DNA from: an uncultured Bacillota bacterium
GTDB lineage: Bacteria > Bacillota_I > Bacilli_A > Erysipelotrichales > Erysipelotrichaceae
Assembly: GCA_949287785.1 (NCBI GenBank)
Contig: CASEHR010000035.1
Coordinates: 1 to 10,190, forward strand
Length of the DNA stretch: 10,190 nucleotides
Direction of reading: 5' to 3'
Shown one piece after another: positions 5,887 through 10,190 of the stretch; position 1 is the stretch's first letter, and the number at the start of each line of letters is the position of its first letter. The notes beneath the pieces are model-generated. The model saw only the letters and a list, made by a program, of their open reading frames with translations, was not told the DNA's origin and ran no database searches. The position numbers and the translations under genes are program-made.

Positions 5887-5913
5887 TTGATAAAGACCAA
5901 AAAGATATAAAAT
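5887..5913 (+). promoter_or_regulatory. Candidate promoter of the C26 hydrolase gene
   Basis: TTGATA (5887-5892) and TAAAAT (5908-5913) each match 5 of 6 consensus bases, but the spacer is short at 15 nt. Transcription would begin near 5918-5920, just before the GAGGTG ribosome site. Confidence 0.35.
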
Positions 5914-5931
5914 GATAGCGAGGTGAATATT

Positions 5932-6633
5932 ATGAAAGTGATCATCGGCTTAAGTGCTAATATCAATGATGATGAGCCGGTAGCCAACTATGGCAATGTA
6001 GCTTATGTTGAAAGTATATTGAAAGGTGGTGCCGTACCCCTTATCTTACCGGTGACAAATGATGAAAATGTCATCGATGAATATGTCAGGATCTGTGATG
6101 GTTTTATCTTTACCGGCGGGGAAGATATATCACCACTATTTTATAATGAAGAACCACGGACATGTGGCCGTACCAGCATCATCCTCGATGAATATCAGCT
6201 GGCTCTTTTTCAGAAAGTCTATGCTGCCCGCAAGCCCTTTTTAGGGATCTGCCGGGGATTACAGCTGATCAATGTCGCTTTAGGCGGCAGTTTATATCAG
6301 GATATAAGTGAATTCAGCAAAAACACCATCAAACATATGCAAAAGACGGACCCGGCTGATGTATCCCATTCAGTATCCTTTACAAACGACAGTATCTTCT
6401 ATCGATTATTTGGTGATAAGATCTATATCAACTCCTATCACCATCAGGCTATAAACAGGCTTGCCGATAATCTGAAAGCCGTCGGTAAAGCACCGGATGG
6501 TATCATCGAGGCGATCGAAGTGACCGATGACAGATTCGGCATCGCTGTCCAATGGCATCCGGAAAAGATGCTTCTGAAGGATGATGAGATGTTGCCGTTA
6601 TTCAAGGAACTCATAAATAGATCGATGCATTAA
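5932..6633 (+). CDS. Class-I glutamine amidotransferase-like hydrolase (peptidase C26, PuuD/gamma-glutamyl type)
   Basis: This 233-residue cytoplasmic enzyme contains IGLSAN at the N-terminus, the FTGGEDISPLFY block (60-71), the nucleophile elbow LGICRG (104-109, Cys107), NSYHHQAI (167-174), and the His/Glu of the triad in VQWHPE (206-211, His209 and Glu211). This is the pattern of gamma-glutamyl-gamma-aminobutyrate hydrolase (PuuD) and related C26 peptidases, which cleave gamma-glutamyl amide bonds. The exact substrate is not clear, and no other putrescine genes are present. I chose the ATG at 5932 because GAGGTG lies 6 nt upstream. A GTG three codons earlier falls inside that ribosome site. 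The gene is divergent from the HAD-nagA unit and ends in a strong hairpin, so it is probably monocistronic. Confidence 0.9.
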   Translation: MKVIIGLSANINDDEPVANYGNVAYVESILKGGAVPLILPVTNDENVIDEYVRICDGFIFTGGEDISPLFYNEEPRTCGRTSIILDEYQLALFQKVYAARKPFLGICRGLQLINVALGGSLYQDISEFSKNTIKHMQKTDPADVSHSVSFTNDSIFYRLFGDKIYINSYHHQAINRLADNLKAVGKAPDGIIEAIEVTDDRFGIAVQWHPEKMLLKDDEMLPLFKELINRSMH

Positions 6634-6647
6634 AGATGACCATAATC

Positions 6648-6683
6648 AAGAGGTGTGATAGAACTGGATCTATCACACCTCTT
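6648..6683. terminator. 15-bp hairpin terminator between convergent genes
   Basis: AAGAGGTGTGATAGA (6648-6662) pairs perfectly with TCTATCACACCTCTT (6669-6683) around the 6-nt loop ACTGGA. It begins 14 nt after the C26 hydrolase stop. The T-tract after the stem is short on both strands, but the stem is long and stable. It can serve both the plus-strand hydrolase and the minus-strand small-protein pair that converges on it. Confidence 0.8.
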
Positions 6684-6719
6684 TACCTGTTATATACATG
6701 ATCATCTTACCTGATGACA

Positions 6720-6893
6720 TCAATGATGCTTATCAGGATGATGGTTCGAATGAAAAGAATTACTCTGATTATAGTTTTGGCTTGGTGCAGTAGTCTTTGG
6801 CGTAGTAGCATTCTCTTGCGGAGTACTGCTTGTACAGCCTGACATCGTTATGATCAATATCAGCACCAATAATAATGTCAACGTTTTTTTCAT
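6720..6893 (-). CDS. Small 57-residue lipoprotein with His-rich C-terminus
   Basis: A complete short frame reads MKKTLTLLLVLI..., with a Lys-Lys start, a hydrophobic core and the lipobox MSGC (Cys20), which is a textbook lipoprotein signal. The mature part is only 38 residues: a Thr/Ser/Pro/Gln/Asn-rich linker and a tail with HSNHHPDKHH, giving six His in the last ten residues. I recognise no family. The tail suggests binding of zinc or another transition metal outside the membrane. The start lies 5 nt after the stop of the upstream Cys-rich secreted protein and has no clear ribosome site, so translation is likely coupled. The clean lipobox makes this a real gene rather than a chance frame. 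No other function can be read from it. Confidence 0.7.
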   Translation of the reverse strand: MKKTLTLLLVLILIITMSGCTSSTPQENATTPKTTAPSQNYNQSNSFHSNHHPDKHH

Positions 6894-6898
6894 GATAA

Positions 6899-7252
6899 CT
6901 AACCAAAATAGGAGTTTGAACAGTGCAGATACTCATGGTTTTCTACATGATCAATTACCAACTTGTATCCACAACTTGTACATTGTTGATACTTTTCTAT
7001 TTCATAAACTTCATAAATGTCGTAAGTATGCGTGCCATGCACACACGGAAACGATTCTTTATGAGCCGCTTCAATAGAAGAGTATACTGGACTTTTTGGT
7101 ATTACGCCGTTAGTACAATTAGGACAATCAATGACTTCGATCCGAGGCTCGATCTTCGTACCATCAACATCAACTTCTTGAGCATAAGTGACGATCGTTG
7201 GGTGAAGTGTCATCCCTAAAATACACATTATAACGAACAGTTTTTTCAGCAT
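6899..7252 (-). CDS. Secreted Cys-rich, zinc-ribbon-like small protein
   Basis: This 117-residue protein begins with MLKKLFVIMCILGMTL and a Sec signal peptide whose likely cleavage follows TYA (residue 24). The mature chain carries CPNC (43-46), CVHGTH (70-75), CTSCGY (91-96) and a C-terminal H-x-x-x-H-x-x-x-H-C cluster (His102, His106, His110 and Cys111). The two CxxC pairs look like a zinc ribbon, unusual for an exported protein; a disulfide-bonded fold is the alternative. I do not recognise a named family. The start is clear: AGGAGG lies 8-9 nt before the ATG. It is followed after 5 nt by the His-tailed lipoprotein, and the pair may act together on metal at the cell surface (inference). 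It lies 83 nt after metG on the same strand with no terminator visible between them, so read-through is possible. Confidence 0.75.
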   Translation of the reverse strand: MLKKLFVIMCILGMTLHPTIVTYAQEVDVDGTKIEPRIEVIDCPNCTNGVIPKSPVYSSIEAAHKESFPCVHGTHTYDIYEVYEIEKYQQCTSCGYKLVIDHVENHEYLHCSNSYFG

Positions 7253-7277
7253 ATATTATACCTCCTACTGATATTCT

Positions 7278-7306
7278 ATCATATGTCAATAATATACTGC
7301 TCACTA
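7278..7306 (-). promoter_or_regulatory. Weak candidate promoter for the small exported protein pair
   Basis: TATGAT (7278-7283, 5 of 6) lies 17 nt from TAGTGA (7301-7306, 3 of 6) on the minus strand. A perfect TTGACA at 7284-7289 has no -10 at a usable distance, because that position is the ribosome site. The gap is only 83 nt and AT-rich. Confidence 0.25.
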
Positions 7307-7335
7307 AGTTATAAATATATGACAGTCTATTGATA

Positions 7336-9240
7336 TCAGTGAATGATCGTCCCTGTTTCAAGGTCAGCACTGACGATCCCGAGTGTCTTGTCATCTTCGC
7401 CGGCTAATATCATGCCTTCGGATTCAACACCGCGGATCTTGGCTTTCTTCAGGTTAGTTACGACGATGACCTTCTTGCCGATGAAGTCTTCCGGGCTAAT
7501 CTTATCGGCGATACCTGATACGATCTGTCTTATCTCACCGTGACCGATATCGATCTTCGATACCAAGAGTTTTTTCGCATCCTCGTGTTTTTTGCATTCG
7601 ATGACCTTGCCGACAGTCAATTCGACTTTCGCAAAATCATCGATCGAGATCTCCTTTAAGTGTTCGACCTTTTCTACTTCTGCTTCCTTTGCCAGTTTAG
7701 CCTTCAATTCTTCCTCATCGATCCTCGTGAATAAGATCGCCGGCTTTTCAACTACCTGATAATGTTCAACTGAACCGAAGGTACTGTCGGCAAATGTATC
7801 TTTATCCGTACCTAACATCTCAAAGATCTTTTCAGCAGTAGTCGGTATATAAGCTTTTAACTCTAAAGCACATAGCCTGATACCTTCGATGATCGTATAT
7901 AAGACATCATTGAGTCTTGGATATCTGGCTTCATCTTTACCCAAGATCCATGGTTCAGTCTCATCGATATACTTGTTCAGACGCTTCAGGGCATTCATCA
8001 CGACTTCGATCGACTTTGGCAGATCCAAAGCATCCATCCTGACTTCGACATCATGATCTAAGGCGTTCAACTGGTCGATAACTTCCTTATCGAGATCGGT
8101 GATATCTTTGATCCTGCTGAGAGATCCTTTCAGATACTTATTGGACATCGTGATCGTCCGGTTGACAAGATTGCCTAAGATATTCGCAAGATCACTGTTG
8201 CGTCTTTCGACCATCAGTTCCTCACTGAAGTTTCCGTCAGAACCAAAAGGCACTTCACTCAGTAAGAAATAACGCAGTGTATCAGCACCGTAATCTTTGA
8301 TGAATTCCCGCGGATCTTTGAAGTTGCCCTTGGATTTTGAGATCTTGCTGCCGCCGATGGTGAGCCAGCCATGACCATAGACCTTCTTTGGTAAAGGCAG
8401 ACCCAAAGCCATCAGGATGATCGGCCAGATGATCGTGTGGAAACGGAAGATCTCCTTACCGACTAAATGCAGATCAGCCGGCCAGTATTTTTTGAATAAT
8501 GTATCATCATCACTCAGATAACCCAGAGCACTGATATAGTTGCTCAAAGCATCGATCCAGACATAGACAGTCTGATCTTTATCAAAGGTACAGGGAATAC
8601 CCCATTTGACACTGCTCCTTGAAACACAGAGATCTTTAAGGCCCGGTTTCAGGAAGTTATTGTACATTTCGTTATAACGTGATTCCGGCTGCATCAGATC
8701 ACGATGTTCATTCAGATATTCCTCAAACTGTTTCTGATATTTTGAAAGACGCAGGAAATAAGCTTCTTCCTTCATCAGTTTGACTTCTCTTCCGCAATCC
8801 GGACATTTACCATCGACCAGCTGTGATTCCGTCCAGAATGATTCACATGGTGTACAATACCATCCTTCATAGTAACCTTTATAGATATCACCCTGATCAT
8901 ACAGTTTCTGAATGATCTTCTGGACACAGGCAATGTGTTCGGGATCGGTAGTCCTGATGAATTTATCGTAATCGACATCAAGTTCTTTCCACAGATCCTT
9001 GGCATCAGCGATGATCGGATCGACATATTCTTTAGGTGATACACCGGCCTTCTTAGCCCGGTCTTCGATCTTCTGCCCGTGTTCATCAGAACCGGTCAGA
9101 AAATATACATCATAGCCTTTTGCCTTCTTATATCGTGCTAAAGCATCAGCGATCACCGTTGTATAACAATGTCCTACATGAAAGTGTTCACTTGGATAAT
9201 AGATCGGTGTCGTCACATAATAAGTCTTCTTATCTTCCAT
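7336..9240 (-). CDS. metG: Methionyl-tRNA synthetase with C-terminal tRNA-binding domain
   Basis: This 634-residue class-I synthetase charges tRNA-Met in the cytoplasm. The Rossmann part opens with YYVTTPIYY and the HIGH-type motif HVGH (21-24). One zinc knuckle pair is present (Cys129/Cys132 and Cys146/Cys149), as in B. subtilis-type enzymes. The KMSKS loop appears as KISKS (299-303). An anticodon-binding helical domain follows, and the last about 100 residues form an EMAP-II/Trbp111-type domain (IDDFAKVELTVGKVI, ...SEGMILAG) that dimerises and binds tRNA. I chose the ATG at 9240: GGAGGG lies just upstream, whereas the 18-codon extension to 9294 lacks a site and overlaps the promoter. The length is normal. 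The leader is short and shows no T-box. It is divergent from the GNAT gene. Confidence 0.97.
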   Translation of the reverse strand: MEDKKTYYVTTPIYYPSEHFHVGHCYTTVIADALARYKKAKGYDVYFLTGSDEHGQKIEDRAKKAGVSPKEYVDPIIADAKDLWKELDVDYDKFIRTTDPEHIACVQKIIQKLYDQGDIYKGYYEGWYCTPCESFWTESQLVDGKCPDCGREVKLMKEEAYFLRLSKYQKQFEEYLNEHRDLMQPESRYNEMYNNFLKPGLKDLCVSRSSVKWGIPCTFDKDQTVYVWIDALSNYISALGYLSDDDTLFKKYWPADLHLVGKEIFRFHTIIWPIILMALGLPLPKKVYGHGWLTIGGSKISKSKGNFKDPREFIKDYGADTLRYFLLSEVPFGSDGNFSEELMVERRNSDLANILGNLVNRTITMSNKYLKGSLSRIKDITDLDKEVIDQLNALDHDVEVRMDALDLPKSIEVVMNALKRLNKYIDETEPWILGKDEARYPRLNDVLYTIIEGIRLCALELKAYIPTTAEKIFEMLGTDKDTFADSTFGSVEHYQVVEKPAILFTRIDEEELKAKLAKEAEVEKVEHLKEISIDDFAKVELTVGKVIECKKHEDAKKLLVSKIDIGHGEIRQIVSGIADKISPEDFIGKKVIVVTNLKKAKIRGVESEGMILAGEDDKTLGIVSADLETGTIIH

Positions 9241-9276
9241 ATTCCCTCCACAGAGTATTCTTCTTTTTGCGTATAG

Positions 9277-9305
9277 ATTATACAATATTATCATCTGTTT
9301 AACAT
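9277..9305 (-). promoter_or_regulatory. Promoter of metG
   Basis: A perfect TATAAT (9277-9282, minus strand) has ATGTTA (9300-9305, 3 of 6) 17 nt upstream. Transcription would start near 9270, giving a leader of about 30 nt with the GGAGGG ribosome site and no room for a T-box or SAM riboswitch. Confidence 0.55.
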
Positions 9306-9340
9306 AGTTCCTGCATCAATAGTTTTATTACCGCTGTCCC

Positions 9341-9369
9341 TTTACTTCAAGATCAAACCAATATACAAT
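9341..9369 (+). promoter_or_regulatory. Candidate promoter of the GNAT gene
   Basis: TTTACT (9341-9346, 4 of 6) and TACAAT (9364-9369, 5 of 6) are 17 nt apart. The transcript would start near 9376, 24 nt before the ATG. Confidence 0.45.
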
Positions 9370-9399
9370 CATCAAAAAAGCTTAATGAGAGGAGATAAT

Positions 9400-9921
9400 A
9401 TGTTAAGACTTGTAAGAGCTGAAATACAATACAAAGAAGCCATCATCGATATGATCGATGAATGGAAAAGATATAATGAAATGCATCCCGATGCGAATCA
9501 ATCACCACAGGCAATATTCAAGATCGACCCAAGAGATTATGAGCTATTTAAAGAAAGTATCGATAATAAAGGCAATGAACCGGGTAAAGTACCATCAACG
9601 ACCTATTTTCTGTATGATGACACCCGTAAGATAATGCTCGGTGCCATCAATATCCGTCACTATCTGAATGACTATCTTTTGAATTATGGCGGTCATATCG
9701 GTGATGGCATAAGACCAAGTGAAAGAGGTAAAGGCTATGCGACAAAGATGATCGCTTACGGGCTTGATATATGCCGTGATATGGGTATAAAACGTGTATT
9801 GATGGTCTGCGACAAAGATAATGTCGCTTCTGCCCAAACGATCATCAAAAACGGCGGCATCTTAGAAAACAGGCCAACTCATAATGGCAAGATCATTGAA
9901 CGTTATTGGATAGAACTATAA
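9400..9921 (+). CDS. GNAT family N-acetyltransferase
   Basis: This 173-residue cytoplasmic protein should transfer an acetyl group from acetyl-CoA to an amine. The acetyl-CoA pyrophosphate-binding motif is clear in GDGIRPSERGKGYATKMI (about residues 105-122; R-x-x-G-K-G-Y-A). It is preceded by a beta strand with GAINIRHYLN and followed by KRVLMVCDKDNVASAQTIIKNGG (about 138-160), the usual motif B with an Asn and the helix that closes the CoA site. The C-terminus RYWIEL is typical of the RimJ/RimL-like branch. The substrate is unknown. The ATG at 9400 was chosen because AGGAG lies 5 nt upstream; the ATG at 9385 is in frame but precedes that site. It is divergent from metG, and no partner gene follows closely. 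Confidence 0.9.
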   Translation: MLRLVRAEIQYKEAIIDMIDEWKRYNEMHPDANQSPQAIFKIDPRDYELFKESIDNKGNEPGKVPSTTYFLYDDTRKIMLGAINIRHYLNDYLLNYGGHIGDGIRPSERGKGYATKMIAYGLDICRDMGIKRVLMVCDKDNVASAQTIIKNGGILENRPTHNGKIIERYWIEL

Positions 9922-10083
9922 CTTTTATAGAATCATTAAAATTCATTATAAAATGATCTGACTATTGAATATTTCTTCATCGCTGCATCTAAGCTTAAAT
10001 GATATCTTATCCAATATCTGATCTTTCTTGTCTTATATATTTCAAACGCAGACTCATTTTTTAGTCTATATGACACTATATTA
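9922..10083. other. Intergenic stretch after the GNAT gene, no gene seen
   Basis: This AT-rich DNA has no clear T-tailed terminator for the GNAT gene. A weak AGACT/AGTCT hairpin with a T-rich loop lies at about 10051-10068. The plus-strand frame that becomes the possible gene at 10084 is already open from about 10004 but has no start codon with a ribosome site there. Confidence 0.4.
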
Positions 10084-10190
10084 ATGATGCAGATAGGTGT
10101 CTACTTTATTAATAGCACTTCAGCGCTGAATGGAAGTGGTCTTCTTCAACTAGTACAAGTAGTTGGAGTGTTTATTTTTGGAGAAATCAG
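10084..10190 (+). CDS. Possible N-terminal part of a hydrophobic protein, open at window edge
   Basis: From an ATG at 10084 the frame runs to the edge without a stop and reads MMQIGVYFINSTSALNG, then GSGLLQLVQVVGVFIFGEI. The second part has the look of a membrane helix, and a short helix after a polar lead would fit many small membrane proteins. There is no ribosome site before either of the two consecutive ATG codons, and no family is recognised. The DNA also contains a perfect palindrome TTCAGCGCTGAA (10119-10130) and CAACTA/TAGTTG arms (10147-10165), which could instead be noncoding hairpins. The part coding IGVYFIN matches a stretch near 3645-3671. Confidence 0.25.
   Translation, partial: MMQIGVYFINSTSALNGSGLLQLVQVVGVFIFGEI

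Noticed and set aside
6850..7219. Plus-strand frames opposite the small exported protein genes
   Set aside because: They lack ribosome sites and motifs and are antisense to frames with clear signal peptides, a lipobox and CxxC motifs.
9241..9294. 18-codon N-terminal extension of MetRS
   Set aside because: It has no ribosome site and overlaps the promoter; the start at 9240 has GGAGGG and gives a normal N-terminus.
9241..9384. T-box or SAM riboswitch before metG
   Set aside because: The perfect TATAAT at 9277-9282 leaves a leader of only about 30 nt, and no T-box sequence or terminator/antiterminator pair is seen.

Overview
The window looks like a chromosomal segment of a low-GC member of the Bacillota (Firmicutes). 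The support is AGGAGG-type ribosome binding sites, AT-rich intergenic DNA, a SigI/RsgI pair, a B. subtilis-like MetRS and Cof-type HAD/NagA genes. Codon use rich in ATC and GAT, and small acidic proteins, would fit a gut Erysipelotrichia-like organism, but that placement is inference. No tRNA, rRNA, CRISPR array or intact insertion sequence is visible.

Left third (1-3223, minus strand). One tightly packed operon reads, in transcription order: the alternative sigma factor sigI, its membrane anti-sigma factor rsgI (4-bp overlap), a lipoprotein carrying the same extracytoplasmic SEAL-like domain as RsgI but no anti-sigma domain and ending in an Asp/Asn/Tyr/Gly tandem-repeat tail, a VTC-fold polyphosphate-polymerase-like protein (8-bp overlap), and the start of a DUF4956 membrane protein cut by the window edge. 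RsgI also ends in a Tyr/Asp-rich tail. This is the most interesting part of the window: an envelope-sensing sigma switch physically coupled to a VTC/DUF4956 module.

Middle (3224-6683). A gene-poor stretch of about 720 bp with several hairpins separates sigI from a two-gene minus-strand unit, a Cof-type HAD phosphatase followed by nagA (GlcNAc-6-P deacetylase). This unit is divergent from a plus-strand class-I glutamine-amidotransferase-like hydrolase (peptidase C26/PuuD type) that ends in a strong hairpin terminator.

Right part (6684-10190). A minus-strand pair of small exported proteins follows: a Cys-rich secreted protein and a 57-residue lipoprotein with a His-rich tail. Upstream of them lies metG on the same strand, which diverges from a plus-strand GNAT acetyltransferase. 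The last about 270 bp hold no certain gene. A hydrophobic reading frame open to the right edge may be the start of another gene, and it shares a 22/27-nt match with the gene-poor region near 3650.
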